A stretch of DNA of 64,000 nt from Phaeophleospora eucalypticola (GCA_022814565.1 JAKLNG010000002.1:930001-994000), one strand, 5' to 3'. Numbered from the stretch's first letter, positions 10,407 through 22,633 are shown. Translations and numbers: made by a program. The notes: generated by a model from the letters alone, not told the origin.

Positions 10407-11792
10407 CTATTCTTCCTTATAGGAGTCGATATAGTCCGTTCGGCCGTTCACAAACCTGTGCAAGTTCGTTCTTGCTCCCCACCGAATGTTTTCGGACTTT
10501 GCAACATCAACCCATGCTCCAATTCCCTCGTTCTCAGAAATATCACTCCATGCCGAGGTTGGGCCAACCGGTCGGTGATGGTTGAAAAGCGCTGGTTGTG
10601 GAGAAAGACAGACCATAAGCTCTCTGCCTTCCGATCCATGACACAAAGATCGATACATCATGTCCAGCGGGCCGTTTGCATCTCTCACTCCGAGCTCGTA
10701 CAGAATTCGCCGTGCGCCATACTGAGAGACGCCGTATGCCAAGGTGCAGGTGCTCATCCGAGCTCTGGATACTACCCGGGTGTAGTCTGGATATTCCTCG
10801 AGCAATTGCCTGTCTCCAAGCTCGATGTTGATCTGGCTTTTCTTGGGACAAGTCTCATCGTTGGGGATAATCGCCCGTCCAATGGGCACATTCTCGTCTG
10901 AAGCGAAAGGAAATCGGCAACCGCAGTGGCCAAGCCACATCATGCCCCATTTGTCAAGATCGCCATATGGAGAAGTGGATGGCTCGCCAGTCGAAGTAGT
11001 GTTGATATCAAAATCAGTACTTGCCTCGCCTGCTGAGCTTGGTTGAGGCCAGGTTGGATCGAGGAACTGATCCGTCGTTCCTGGAAGCGGTTGAACCAAT
11101 AGTCTGGATGCTTTGGCGAAAGCACGCATTTGTGATCTTATACGAATGTCCCAATCGACATCGTCCTCGAGGATCAGCGCAGACGATATGTTTTGCTCGA
11201 CGATTCTGCTGCGTTGTCAATACAAGACAAGGCCAGCGACAAGCACGTGAACATGGAGATTCACCTACTCCCTCATGACGTTCATGTGAGAACGCCAAGC
11301 ACCAGCATCATTTGCCTTCAGTGTTGCTTCCGTTGATAAACGAGGCACTGCTTTCGGATCCACTTGGGTCACAGCGTCGACGAACTCCACTTCCAGTCCC
11401 GTGAAAGCAGCAGCCATAGTCGCGGCGTCTCTTCGATCCGTCCTTGAGGGAAGATTGATTATGAAGATTTTCTGGAACTTTCACATGTCAGCAAGCATGT
11501 GACAAGACGCTGTACGAGATTCACTCACCCCGAGTGTTGAATTTGCAACATCGTCCAGAAATTCGGGGCCTTTGCCTAGCAGCCGCAAGCCAGGCGAGTT
11601 CAGTTGTGTCGGAACCTGGTAATGGCGGAATCCAAGGAACAAGAACAAGATGACAGCAAAACTGGCGCCGAGAGCCACCGCTCGACGGAAGCTGAGCAGT
11701 GCAGGCGACATCAAAAGCATACGGTGAGAGTTCGTGTCGACTGAAGTGTTGTAGTAGGAGAAGTCGTCGGCGCGTTGTAGGGTGGGTGTCAT
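10407..11792 (-). CDS. GT25-like type II membrane glycosyltransferase
   Basis: Three exons: 11792-11529, 11477-11269, 11208-10407 (introns 51 and 60 bp), about 424 aa. Residues 38-56 (AVALGASFAVILFLFLGF) form a signal anchor, so the enzyme should face the Golgi lumen. The domain begins with IFIINLPSRTDRRDA, the start motif of family 25 (LPS/procollagen glycosyltransferases), followed by the acidic ALILEDDVDWD motif expected to bind the metal-sugar nucleotide, and ends with a YGVSQYGARRILYELG segment typical of fungal members. The second-exon acceptor is ambiguous by six bases: using AAG restores GFQKIF, while a CAG six bases later drops FQ. The third-exon acceptor is ambiguous by three bases. 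Substrate is unknown; cell wall or secreted glycoprotein modification is inferred. Confidence 0.87.
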
Positions 11793-12680
11793 TCGAGCCT
11801 TTTCAGCCAGCCTCTGTGCCACTTTTAGCGCCACTACAACCTGGGGCTTGTACACCCGTCACATGCGAACCCACATTCACCAAGGCTTGTGCACCCGGCA
11901 CATGCGACTCCACACTAACTGGGGTATCGATTGGCGGTTACACATGTCCAAGACATATCATGCGCTCGACAAAGAAAGGGCGCTTTCGGGCAGTCGTTCA
12001 GTGCGTCGTCCCTCGCATTTAATGAGTACATCGAATGCACTGCATCTTTGTATGCACAGCCTCTTCGGTGCTATGAACGATAAGAACACATCACTACTAG
12101 TGCCGCATATCGTGCTTCCGACTGTAACGATAAAGGAGCAGCATGTGATTTGAGCTGTTCGCAATAGGTATGTGGTCAGCGTACGGAGCCCTGAACAGTA
12201 CTCTATGCTGCATTGCCGTTGTACCCTCATTTTCAGACCTGGAGAGAGTTCGAGTGTTTGTGGTCAAGCGGTTGGATTGCCCATGAGAAGTATGCTGACA
12301 ATGTCGATTGAGTATGAAAAGACAAAAATCCACGATTTTCTTCTGCTCCAGAAAGACGGCACTCGCGAACATGTGCATGGTGGATGTCCTACCAGTCGCT
12401 GTGTCTCCATAAATCTCGATTAGAGACTTGCCCGAGCTAAGGCAAGCGCATTCGTAGCCGCCCAGCGCTTTTTCAGGAGGCATCTTGCAGGGGTGAAGTC
12501 GAGGAAAAGATCGCTTAGATCAATCATGAAAGAGGATCGTACTCCTTACTCGCCCATGCCATCATTCTGTTCAACACAAGGTGACAACGTGCCCTCCCGT
12601 GAATGCTCCGTGTTAGAAAGAATGTTGCACGTTGCAAAAAGTATGCAGCTGTAGTAGCTGCCCACACATGGCCAAAAGAC
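11793..12680. other. Upstream region of the glycosyltransferase gene
   Basis: No gene supported. Contains the 39-bp tandem duplication at 11845-11922 and otherwise short, unsupported frames. Confidence 0.5.
11845..11922. repeat. Two-copy 39-bp tandem repeat
   Basis: Two diverged copies beginning GGCTTGTACACCCG (11845) and GGCTTGTGCACCCG (11884), both continuing with a shared CACATGCGA and a C/A-rich end. Located just upstream of the glycosyltransferase ATG. Confidence 0.7.
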
Positions 12681-12685
12681 AAAAA
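12681..12685 (-). terminator. Pol III T-run after tRNA-Ile
   Basis: Five T residues on the minus strand, 5 bp after the tRNA 3' end: a standard RNA polymerase III terminator. Confidence 0.75.
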
Positions 12686-12690
12686 GATAT

Positions 12691-12789
12691 GGTCAGTACG
12701 AGGGTCGAACTCGCGACCTTGGCGTTAACAACCTGGGTTGACCAGGGCCAATATTAGCACCACGCTCTAACCAACTGAGCTAACCGACC
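12691..12789 (-). tRNA. tRNA-Ile (anticodon AAT), with intron
   Basis: The minus strand folds as a cloverleaf: acceptor GGTCGGT with ACTGACC, D arm TAGCTCAGTTGGTTAGAGC, anticodon loop CTAATAA once a 26-nt intron (about 12751-12726) one base after the anticodon is removed, and T arm with GGTCGCGAGTTCGACCCTCG. The spliced length is 73 nt. The A at position 34 would be edited to inosine, as in other eukaryotic tRNA-Ile(AAU). Confidence 0.93.
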
Positions 12790-13404
12790 GATCGTGAGCT
12801 AGATGCCGTGACTAATAGCTCACACCATAGCGTTACGTACAAGTAGCTGCGAATTTTTGCCCGCTGTGTGGGGCTCGGCGCGGCTGACTCCTCAAGCTCG
12901 ACGAAGTGTGGAGGTCATCTCGACGACTCGCAGTAGAATTGAACCATAAAAGAGAATTGATTTCAGCATCGATCGGCAAGAATGTTGAAGAGCATTGAAT
13001 CGTCCAAGGAGATACTCCATGGAATGACGCTAAAGTGATTGTATTGGCAGTTCAAAACGTCTCTCCGCTTGCAACTCTTGATGCTCCTGTGGACTTAATC
13101 TCGGCCGTTGCTAAGCTAGATAGGTGAGGCTAGCCAACCGCTGTCAGCACACTCTCAACTCGTTGTCATTGTTATCGCCCTTACGCCCCTCCAGGGGCGC
13201 GCCTAGAAAATGGGAAGACCAGGATCATCGACGCTCCTATTGTGCAAAGCTCTGCAACCATTTTGCTTGCAGGAGCCACGTCGCGGGATCCCAACTCGAG
13301 TGAGACGAGCAGAGATGGATGATGTGAGTTTTGTCGCAAGGATAGTCGTTATTGGAGTGAAGACGTGGAACGCCCAAGGGCCATCGATTCTTCGCGTCCT
13401 GCGA
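12790..13404. other. Intergenic
   Basis: No supported gene; 5' flank of tRNA-Ile and 3' flank of the 13405 gene. Confidence 0.55.
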
Positions 13405-15273
13405 CTAGTCGTCGTCGTCGTCCCCGAGCTCGAGCTCGTCGTCTTCTTCATCATCCGGAATCTCGAGATCGCTCTCCTCCACTTCGTCAATATCCAAGTC
13501 GACGTTGCTCTCAGATCCTTGAACCATGGCAGCAGATGTCTTGCGCCGCTTCGCATCCGGCTCGTCCTGGGACTCCTCATCGTTTCTAGCATGTGACTGC
13601 CGTCCGGAATCCGAGGGTGCCTCTTCCGTTGCCTTGCTTTGAGCTTCGTGGTCATCCTTACCACCGTCGTTCTGATTCCCCGTCTGCTTGGGTGGTAGTC
13701 CAGGCCCGTTCAACTTCTTCAAGACGCAGCCGTTTCCTTTGCTGCGGTATTTCGCAGCTTTGATCCTCTTATAGCTTCCTCGGAGCCACTTGCAATTCCA
13801 GTCGAAGTCCGGATCCGCCACCCAAACGGTCGTAGGAGGAATCGCGGTAGCCTGTAGGGCGCCACACGCATCTCTTGCGAGCTGTAGCGACTCGGCTTGC
13901 TCTGGAAGATTGTTGGCGATCCTTGTTGATCTATGATACTCTACATGATTCATGTCATGTGCTAAATCACGGTCAGCAATGCTTTCTCGATGTGATTTCA
14001 TATGTACTTACGCGTGTATCGAGCTTTCATCCATTCCATGAATGTCTCGTCTTGCCGGGGCCGTGAGTACATCCCAAGGAGATCCACGAAGATGAAGATT
14101 GGCGCTGTTGGATCATCTGCGCTTGCTCTCGCCTCTCTACTTAGGAAGAGACACCCGATTTTGTTTGCCAGCTCCAGCTTAGACGTTGTGACAGGATGCC
14201 TTTGCCCATTCACCCCATGACCAACGCCACGAGTGTAAACGCAGCGTTGGTACAGGCTTTTTGCCTCGTCGGGGTCAGCTATCAAGAGGCTGGGAATCAG
14301 ATCCATTAGACCTGCGTCCAGCGCTTCGTCAAGATCCAATTCAAGACTGTGCTCCACAGGTGACTTGATCGCGCCATGGGTTACATACTCATGGGTGTAC
14401 CAAGGTTGACGTAGGAAAAGACGTTCCCACTGGTCGTTCCAGCCGGGCCACTCCGTGACCTTCAAGATGCGCATGATGTCCCTTGTGTAGTGGAACTCCA
14501 CGGGTCTACCATCCAATGTCGTGACCTTAGTGGTGTCAATAACGTGTATGACAACGAATTCCTGGTCTTTGGCTTTCCTTCCAAGGGCAAGAACGAGGGC
14601 GAAGAGCAGAGAAGATGTCCAGGACAATGTTGCATCCTTTCTCCGATCTTGCCACAAGTATCGACGACCAAGCATTTCGGCAAGTTCCCCCAGTCCGTTC
14701 GGCTCATCGTAAATGGTGTCGGCACAACGCTCGTCACGATTCTTGTGGGCTGCCGGAAGGTGAATCGTAAGCTCATCATGGCCATTTGTGTGCCTTTTCC
14801 CCTGCCATGATGATGCGCGATAGAGGAATCGAGGCGGATCTCGCAAAGCCGCTTTGCAATGTTAGTGTAGTTCAAAACGAGACAACAACTGACCTGATAC
14901 CTTTCAGCTCTTTGGCCGTCTGCTCATCCATCTTCTCGGGTTTGTAGTACGGAAAATCCGCACATTCGCCGATGTCTTGTCTTCGCGTCGTGTTGGGATT
15001 AGCCTGCCTTATAAGGGCCTCGCAAAACTTAAGGCCTAGGTGACTTCGGATACCCACGTCTTCCTCAAAGAACTTTCGCACGGCTTCAAACTCATGCTTT
15101 TGTTCCTCACCAAACTCTTGAAGTTGCAGCAAGTCTTTCTTGCTGTAAGGAAGCAAGTCTTTCTTTACGTTCTCTTGATAGGCAGCAACTTTTGGCTCGG
15201 CTGACCGCTTCTTCCACTCAGCAGATCTCTCCTCTACGGACTTGCCGCAATTCTTTGACCAGTGGAATACCAT
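13405..15273 (-). CDS. Orphan-family protein with acidic tail (DUF7587-like)
   Basis: Three exons: 15273-14901, about 14851-14012, 13961-13405; roughly 589 aa. The first junction is uncertain: the only donor that keeps frame is a weak GTATCA, and two acceptors 12 bp apart both work; a CTAAC branch site supports the intron. The second intron (50 bp, GTAAGT..TAG) is clear. The N-terminal 124 residues are charged and helical. The central domain starts PPRFLYRAS and contains SLLFALVLALGRKA..FVVIHVIDT, closely matched in layout by the product of 35623-36867 in this window. I associate this fold with the fungal DUF7587 group, from memory. The C terminus has a nuclear-localisation-like KRRK and ends in a stretch of Asp/Glu. 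Function unknown; the tail suggests a nuclear or nucleic-acid/histone-binding role, as inference only. Confidence 0.72.
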
Positions 15274-16756
15274 GATGGGACACTGCTCTCGGCGGGTTGC
15301 CGGAAGTTCTGGGTGTATCAGCAAGGTTATCAGTGATAGACTACCGATTGACTGGCGTGATCACGTTGTTGGTGGTTGAATGGAAGGATGTCGTTGAAGT
15401 TTAATGTGTAGGAAGGTAGCGAGCAGAGCAAAAGACGGGCCTTTTGAATGCTGCGTCACTCGTAGTGAAGTCCAGACTAAACAGCTGCAAGCACATTGAG
15501 CTCCTCAAGTAAGTAAGGTAAGCGAGAAGCATGTGCTCAACACGGAATGCTTTGAGAGTGAGGCCGGATATCGTCACTTTAGAGTGAGAAGATCCTGGAG
15601 AGCGTCTCCGACAACACATGTGCTGAACAAATATTGGAGTCGATATTTCCACGAGGAGCGCCATGTTGTGAGTGACCGTCCGCACTGGCGCGGTCTATCA
15701 GTTTCATGTGAGCTTCTGCTAGGCGCTCCGTAGTGAGTTGGAAACGCAGACATGCTGCATGCTCAAGTCAAAACCTCCAGAACAGGCGGTCCAAAGGGCT
15801 TCGAATTGTTCCTTCAGCTAAGCTGGGGAATATTACCGTTTATGTGATGCCATTTACTGTTCCCCTGCCGGCCACAGATCTTGGAACTTGGGTACCATTG
15901 GCTCGAGGGCCGACTGAAACAGGCGGGCTGCACTAGAAACCGTGAAGCCGTCGTTGATCCATCCAAACTATATCGCAGAAGTGTCCGCATTCATTTTCAG
16001 ACTGTAGCCTCCGAGGTGTTGCGGCAGCACAGGACGAGCCAGGACCGGGAAGGGAGTCGCGTGACCAGTTCGAGAACTCAAACCAGCCCACCGTCGATGG
16101 CGATATCGGGCAGACATCTGGTAATAGGAGCAGCACGTACATGTAGAGTGACCTCTCCTAATATCTGCTTTTTGTCGGCTGGCGTGAGGCTATGAAGGCG
16201 TGAAGGATGTCTCCAAGTCAAGAGGGCAAGTGACCTCCCAGATGATGCATCTGCGTGACACATGCATGGCTTGGATGATTGACCTGACACAATGACAGAC
16301 AGATCAATCTTGACGTTTCGCTTGTTTGGACGACTTCGTTGTGACACAAGACCGCTATGGTTGTTGATGCTGTAAGGTATTTGCCGTAGAGTCGGGCAGG
16401 TGAAGTCGCCCTCAGTGGTCCGTGCACGCGTTTGCCTCAGGCGGGACGCGCAGCCGAAGCATCAACACACGAACCGGGAACAGAGGTCGCTTTCTTGCAC
16501 CCCCTCGCCAAACATTCGCCATTCCATCTCTTCAACACCGCAGGCCTCACTAACCACCACGAAAGTCTTTGCAATCCTTCAGCGGAGCCTTTAGCGAGTA
16601 CTCCTGAATACGGCGGCCACGGGAGTCCGGCTCCGACCAAGCGATCCTCGTTTGCGCGAGGAGCAGCGCAAGCTTTGAGGGACCGCAAACAGAACTCTGC
16701 CAGACGGGACGACATCTCAACCTCGCGCCGCGAATTCCTGAAGCTCGTCCGCAATC
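15274..16756. other. Divergent intergenic region before VPS1
   Basis: Separates a minus-strand orphan gene from plus-strand VPS1, so it should hold both promoters. Open frames in it are short and unsupported. Confidence 0.5.
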
Positions 16757-19238
16757 ATGGCCGCTCTGGGAGAGGACTTGCTCAACGTGGTCAACAAGCT
16801 GCAAGACCTCGTCTTCAACACCATTGGCAACGATTCTCTGGACCTCCCTCAGATCGTACGCCCCTCACGCAACCGTCAAGCCGAATCCTCGCTAACTTTG
16901 GATAGGTCGTCGTTGGATCGCAATCATCAGGAAAGTCATCAGTACTCGAGAATGTCGTTGGCAGAGATTTCCTCCCACGAGGTAGCGGAATCGTCACCAG
17001 AAGACCGCTGATTCTCCAACTCATCAACCTTCCCTCCGAACGAAGCGACAAGCCCGCCGATCATGAAGTTCACGTTCCGCACACTCCTGCATCGGTGGGA
17101 GGTCAGGACGAATGGGGAGAATTCAATCACATGCCTGGGCGCAGGTTCTACGACTTTCAAGAGGTGAAGCAAGAGATTGAGAATGAGACGTCGCGGATAG
17201 CTGGAAGCAACAAGGGCATCAACCGACAACCCATCAACCTCAAGATCTACTCGCCGCACGTCTTGAGCTTGACCTTGGTGGATCTACCCGGTCTGACCAA
17301 GGTCCCTATCGGAGATCAGCCCACAGACATCGAGAAGCAGACGAGGAACTTGATTTCGGAGTACATCGCGAAGCCGAACAGCATCATTCTGGCTGTGTCT
17401 CCAGCGAACGTGGATATTGTCAATTCGGAAGCGTTGAAGCTTGCGCGCCAAGTCGACCCTGTTGGCAAGCGAACAATCGGCGTTCTCACAAAGTTGGACC
17501 TCATGGACCACGGCACCAATGCGCTGGACATTTTGTCCGGACGAGTATACCCGCTAAAGCTCGGATTTATTGGAGTAGTGAACCGATCGCAACAGGATAT
17601 CCAAGGAAACAAATCCATGTCTGACGCTCTTAACGCCGAACGCGAATTCTTCCGGATGCACCCTGCTTATCGTAACATTGCGACGCGATGTGGCACACAA
17701 TTTCTTGCGAAGACTCTCAACGTGACTCTCATGCAGCATATCCGTGAGAGATTGCCCGACATCAAGGCGCGCCTAAACACTCAGATGGGCCAGACACAAC
17801 AGGAGCTTGCTTCTTACGGCACTGACGCTTTTACTGGCAAGGAGCACCGCGGATCTCTTATCCTTCAGCTCATGACGCGATTTGCAACATCGTTCATCTC
17901 ATCTATCGACGGTACATCATCCGAGATCAGCACCAAGGAGCTCTGCGGAGGCGCGAGAATATATTACATCTTCAACTCGGTGTTTGGTAACAGCCTCGAG
18001 TCAATCGACCCCACACAAAACCTGTCGTCTGTCGACATTCGCACTGCTATTCGAAACTCAACAGGACCACGACCTTCTCTGTTTGTGCCGGAAATGGCTT
18101 TCGATCTTCTGGTGAAGCCGCAAATCAAGCTTCTCGAAATTCCCAGCCAGCGATGCGTCGAGCTCGTTTACGAGGAGCTCATCAAGATCTGCCACACATG
18201 CGGCTCGAACGAGCTTTCGCGCTACCCGCGACTCCAAGGTCGGCTTATTGAAGTCGTCTCTGATTTGCTTCGAGAGCGACTAGGGCCATCTTCGTCATAC
18301 GTTGAGAGCTTGATCTCCATACAACGAGCATACATCAACACTAACCACCCTAATTTCCTGGGCGCGGCAGCTGCCATGAGCAGCGTAATGCAAGACAAGC
18401 ACGAGCGGGAGAAAAAAGCCGCAGCTGCGGAGGAAAAGCGGAAACGTGATGCTCGCAGAAAGAAGGAACAGCTTGAGGGCGTGAACGGAACCCATCCAGA
18501 AGAAGACGAAGAAGAACAGTCAAGTGTTATGCCAATCAGGAATGCGGCGAAGTCCAAGGAGAGCAGAAGCATGAGTCCAGCAGTGGGCAGAGACGGCACC
18601 AGATTCGGCCACGCTGCCAACCCATCAAATGGCACGTCCGGCGGCGGGAGAGACTCATTTTTAAACTACTTCTTCGGCAAAGAGAGCGGACCGACTTCAG
18701 GGACGCTGCCCGGCCAGAGCGCGGCAGGAGCACTACACACGGCTGCATCTCGACATGTCAGTCAGAACATTGAGCCCAGTATAAGCGCAAGCTTTAGGCA
18801 TGCCGAGACACGACGCCCGCAAATTCAGAGAGAGCCTGAAGTGGAGGAGCTCGAGCGAGACGATGGTCCCTTGGTGAGTTTGCTAATTACATTCATGTTG
18901 ACGAGGATGCTAACAAGTGAACTCAGGATGATCCAACGGGACCAGCACTTACCGAACGAGAATCGCTCGAGACCGATCTCATCCGTCGCCTGATCAGCAA
19001 TTACTTCAATATCGTGCGCGAGACTATTGCAGACCAAGTACCAAAAGCTGTTATGCACTTGTTGGTCAACCACTCGAAAGACGCTGTGCAGAACCGGCTG
19101 GTCTCGGAGCTTTACAAGGAGACTCTGTTCGAGGAATTATTGTACGAAGATGACGGCGTTCGGGAGGAGCGCGAGAAGTGCGAAAAGCTTCTCAGCACCT
19201 ACAAAGAGGCCAGCAAGATCATTGGCGAGGTGTTGTGA
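16757..19238 (+). CDS. VPS1: Dynamin-like GTPase Vps1
   Basis: Large GTPase that drives membrane fission in vacuolar protein sorting, endocytosis and peroxisome division. Three exons: 16757-16855, 16906-18873, 18927-19238 (introns 50 and 53 bp), 792 aa. Seen: P-loop GSQSSGKSS (37-45), switch Thr in GSGIVTRRP, G3 DLPGLTKVP, G4 TKLDLMD, the middle domain, and a C-terminal GTPase effector domain (LIRRLISNYFNIVRETIADQ..) encoded mainly by the last exon. No pleckstrin-homology domain is present, as expected for Vps1. Longer than yeast Vps1 (704 aa) because of a low-complexity insert (KKAAAAEEKRKRDARRKKEQ to the SFLNYFFGK segment) before the effector domain; related inserts exist in other filamentous fungi, from memory. 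Confidence 0.96.
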
Positions 19239-19886
19239 GCGTGAGCATGCGGTGCGTGCGGCAAGTCCTCTTCCATATGGGTGTTAGATTGTACTACTCT
19301 CAATTTGCGCGAGCGCGATGGCGTTGAAGGACTCTGCTCCTTCTGGGGAGGACCGTCGAATCTTCCGCATTTGTGTATAGGAGAAAATTGGCGGAAGACT
19401 CTCAGCGGCTGTAAGATACACCACTCATATCACCAGTTCCAAGACAGCTGAACAGAGGAAGTTTCTAGTGTCGTTCCTTCCTCTTTCGAACTTCGTTCTT
19501 TCCTTGCATGTGAAGATCGGCAGATTTCTTGGCATTCTCTCACGCGCACCACACGTCTCCAACTCGAATCCTTTCCTGCTTCCTTTCCTCACGCTCGTTG
19601 AAGCATAGCCGACCTCAACAACTCTCGCTTGTTCCAGACCCATTGCCGGCCCGAGCAAACTGCACACCAGCGCAACATACATGTGCTTCGGGTTTGAAGA
19701 TGAAACAAAAGCCTGTTTGCCGAATGCATTTGTCTCGAAGGTCTGTGCAGATAAGTGGGCATTGAGCATGTGATAGCAGAGCCGCGGAGTCACCTCGCGT
19801 ACCTCAATTGACGGCGCACAAAGCATTCAATTGACAAGAATTTCCCTCCAGGACATCAACTCATCACCATCCACAGCAACCCAAAA
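19239..19886. other. Intergenic
   Basis: VPS1 3' flank and promoter of the 19887 gene; nothing else supported. Confidence 0.55.
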
Positions 19887-21035
19887 ATGAGCAACAGCAC
19901 GCGCAAGTCTGCGCGCCAGCGCCCTTTGCGACGATGGGAGCCCTCGACCTCCAAAGCATTCGTTCCATGGACGCGCGAGGAGCGAATTGTTCTGAGAGTC
20001 TTGAACGAGCAGATTCCGAAGAACCCCGAGAAGAGAACCGCAATCTTCAATCGCGTTTTCAAAGATGAGGGCAAGCCGAGAGACAAAAGCTCGCTGAGAG
20101 CGGCGTGGTCGGATCGCATGAGAAAGGAAAAGAAGACTGGATCGTGGGATGAGGTGATCAGAGGGCCACAGAACAGGGAAGAGAGGGCGAGGTGGAGAGA
20201 CTTGGAGAGTAGAGTGCAGGATGCCAGAAAGAATGTTGAAGAAGACATGGACCAAGCCGACGAAGAAGGAAGTGAGGAAGAAGATGAAGAGCTGGATGAC
20301 GAGCCGGGTGAAGAAGAAGCTGACGAACCTGTCACCGACGACAGACTCGATGCCATTTCGACGTTGCATCTTTCAGACTACCGCGAGACGTCGCTCGACA
20401 TGATTCATACATCTCAATGCGAATGGGCGGGCAGCAAGCCTTACTGGACAGCAGGCGAAACGCCTGACCACACCACTCTTTCGCAATCTGAGGATGTTTT
20501 CAAGATGGGCGGCAATGTTCATCGAGTTCTGGACACTGGCAATGTTGCAACTGATCTGATGCTCTGCAACCCACAATTCTGCAGTGTTTGCAGGGACTCT
20601 TCGACCCAGGAATTACGGAGTTCGACGGATGGGTACCCATTTGTACACTCGGCCGACATTCGAAGGGATCAGGAAGACGGCAGATTCTACTTCGAGCCTG
20701 TTCTAGATGGAACGATTGATCGCGGTAGGCCTCCTTCCGAGTCGTTCCCTAGGAATTTGGTCTACGCAGACGGCATCACGAGGATCACAGAAGTCTGTAC
20801 ATATCAGAAATGCCGTGTCTGCGCGATGCCTGGGCTATTGAGGCGGGCATACCAGCGCAGGAAGAGTCGACAGGAGAACGATACTGTCGATGCTGAAGGC
20901 GAAGAGGAAGAAGGCGAAGAAGGAGAGGAGCATACAGCGATGGATGAAGACCCTTCTACAACCAAGAAGGACACACAGATGTTGCGAAAGTCTTCTCGCG
21001 TAGGCGTTGTGAAGCCATTGCGCTACCGCGATTGA
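19887..21035 (+). CDS. Unknown protein, SANT/Myb-like N terminus and Cys motifs
   Basis: Intronless, 382 aa from an ATG preceded by an A-rich context. The N terminus is basic, then FVPWTREERIVLRVLNEQ leads a helical stretch (about residues 25-75) that resembles a Myb/SANT-like helix bundle with conserved tryptophans; that likeness is weak. A long acidic segment follows (about 115-150). The C-terminal half has two similar motifs, CNPQFCSVC and CTYQKCRVC, which could bind zinc together. A second acidic patch precedes the basic end. A nuclear role is plausible but not shown; I do not recognise the family. Confidence 0.7.
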   Translation: MSNSTRKSARQRPLRRWEPSTSKAFVPWTREERIVLRVLNEQIPKNPEKRTAIFNRVFKDEGKPRDKSSLRAAWSDRMRKEKKTGSWDEVIRGPQNREERARWRDLESRVQDARKNVEEDMDQADEEGSEEEDEELDDEPGEEEADEPVTDDRLDAISTLHLSDYRETSLDMIHTSQCEWAGSKPYWTAGETPDHTTLSQSEDVFKMGGNVHRVLDTGNVATDLMLCNPQFCSVCRDSSTQELRSSTDGYPFVHSADIRRDQEDGRFYFEPVLDGTIDRGRPPSESFPRNLVYADGITRITEVCTYQKCRVCAMPGLLRRAYQRRKSRQENDTVDAEGEEEEGEEGEEHTAMDEDPSTTKKDTQMLRKSSRVGVVKPLRYRD

Positions 21036-21352
21036 TGAGCAGGACGATGATCAAAAGATTGAGGAACAACGACGAGAAAGCTGGTCAGGACAAGCAACGA
21101 TCAATGAATTGATGTGGACGAAGAAGACTTGCTTGATGAGAGCCTGCATAGTCAAACCTGGGATTTGACGAAGAACGATGATGAGGACATGACAGCTCTT
21201 GGAGTCTCTCGATTCTGCGTGAAGATGCAAAGATACCCATTGTAAATAACGATTTCATCAAAGCGCACAATGACATGCTGTCGACCAGCGATCACCCAAC
21301 CAAGCGACTTGTCATTTCTTCTCTGTCTCTGCTTTCGACCTCTCCTTCCCCC
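21036..21352. other. Convergent 3' flanks
   Basis: Between the stop of the 19887 gene and the stop of the BYS1-like gene. No supported feature. Confidence 0.55.
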
Positions 21353-21949
21353 CTAAGCTTTCTGGAAGCAAGGATTCTACAGGAATCGAATCAGCATATC
21401 TCCTGTCTTAGCGACATCAAGGTATCTCGAAGCACTTACAAACGTCAACTTGTACTGCCCGACCTTGCAATTATGCGCCTCTCCGTCGTAAGATGTGGTA
21501 TTCCCACAATCTGTCTTCTTGGGCGTCGTGATATTGAACTTCTCACCCTGGAAAGGGTCCCCGTCGAGCGGAGCGACAGTCCACCAGAGCTGGCCGTTGG
21601 CGATGGTCGTGCCCAGAATCAGCTTGGATGCATCCTTCGTGTAGTAATCTTTGATTCGGGAGACACCCAGGACATCTGTAGCCGAAGGCAAATGAGGTTA
21701 GTGAGGCTTGGCATCGGGCAGGGTAACGAGAATAGTACTTCCTGATCCCACGATGGGGCGAATGTATGCTGTCCCGGTAGCGAGCTCGAAGATAGGAGGG
21801 GTTTGGTTCTTGGGATTCGCGTCGGAGATAAAGAGGGAGTAGGGACAGAAGTTGTTGAGTTGAAGGAGAGGCTCGGGGTCAGCAGTAGGGGCCGCCAGGG
21901 CCAGGGTGGAGAGGAGAAGAGTGAGAAGAGCAGAAGCCGAGCGACGCAT
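21353..21949 (-). CDS. BYS1-like small secreted protein
   Basis: Three exons: 21949-21739, 21675-21440, 21376-21353; 156 aa. Residues 1-20 (MRRSASALLTLLLSTLALAA) are a clear signal peptide. The mature part has NNFCPYSLFIS, LILGTTIANGQLWW and LDGDPFQGEKF, matching the BYS1 (Blastomyces yeast-phase-specific) / thaumatin-like layout, with Cys residues in NFCPYS, DCGNTT, HNCKVG and, after the last intron, NPCFQ. The first intron (63 bp, CTAAC branch) was placed to restore frame. The last intron (63 bp, strong GTAAGT donor) could be retained, in which case the protein runs to a stop at 21377 and is 169 aa; the spliced form adds a final cysteine as family members have. Secreted; role in wall, morphogenesis or host contact is inferred. 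Confidence 0.8.
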
Positions 21950-22633
21950 TTTGGCTAGTTTGAAGAAGTCGAAGAAGGATCGAAGTGCTGTTGCTCTTGT
22001 CTGCAAAGGGCCGATGCGAGAGGGCTTTATAGGAAAGGGGCGTCTTCGTATTTGTTAGCCCGTGTAACGAAGTCGTTGTACAAGAGTGCGACGCTCAAAC
22101 CGGCGCCGACGAGTACTAGAGGGCTTGTCCTGCTTTTGATGGAGCATTGTGAAAGCGGCCTGGGGAACTACACATGGTCATCAGCGACACGTTCCGCTGT
22201 GTCAGGCTTAAATTTGCATTGTTTTTGTGCCTTGCAGGTCCTCCTTGCGCCGCACCTGCCTTCATATCACACGCTTGCCATGTCCTTGTTTGGTGGTCGT
22301 CATTGTAGACTCTTCGTGTCGAATGATTGTTACTGAAACTTGTGGTTGAACCGTCAGGACCAGAAAGGCGATAGTGGTGGTTGTTTCGCTTACGAAGCGT
22401 TGTCGAAGGAAACCAGAACTTGATTCAAAAGCAGATATGCGCTATCCTTGATCCTTCATTTCCTTGGCGCAGGACTCTCTGATCCGCCTTCCTTCATTTC
22501 GGAATCGCCAAACTCTTGAAGGCTTCGCCTTGCTTTGACGCGCCGCCGCGACTTGGCTGGGCAGAGCAGTAGTGTCCTCCTGGGCGCCTCATCTCGTAGC
22601 CAGCAGTCATGATTCGTGTCTCGTACGCTTGAA
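21950..22633. other. BYS1-like gene promoter and LSM2 3' flank
   Basis: Two minus-strand genes face the same way here. Nothing else is supported. Confidence 0.55.

Noticed and set aside
14462..14875. ORF overlapping the orphan gene in another frame
   Set aside because: Shadow of the true exon, which carries the conserved domain shared with the second orphan gene.
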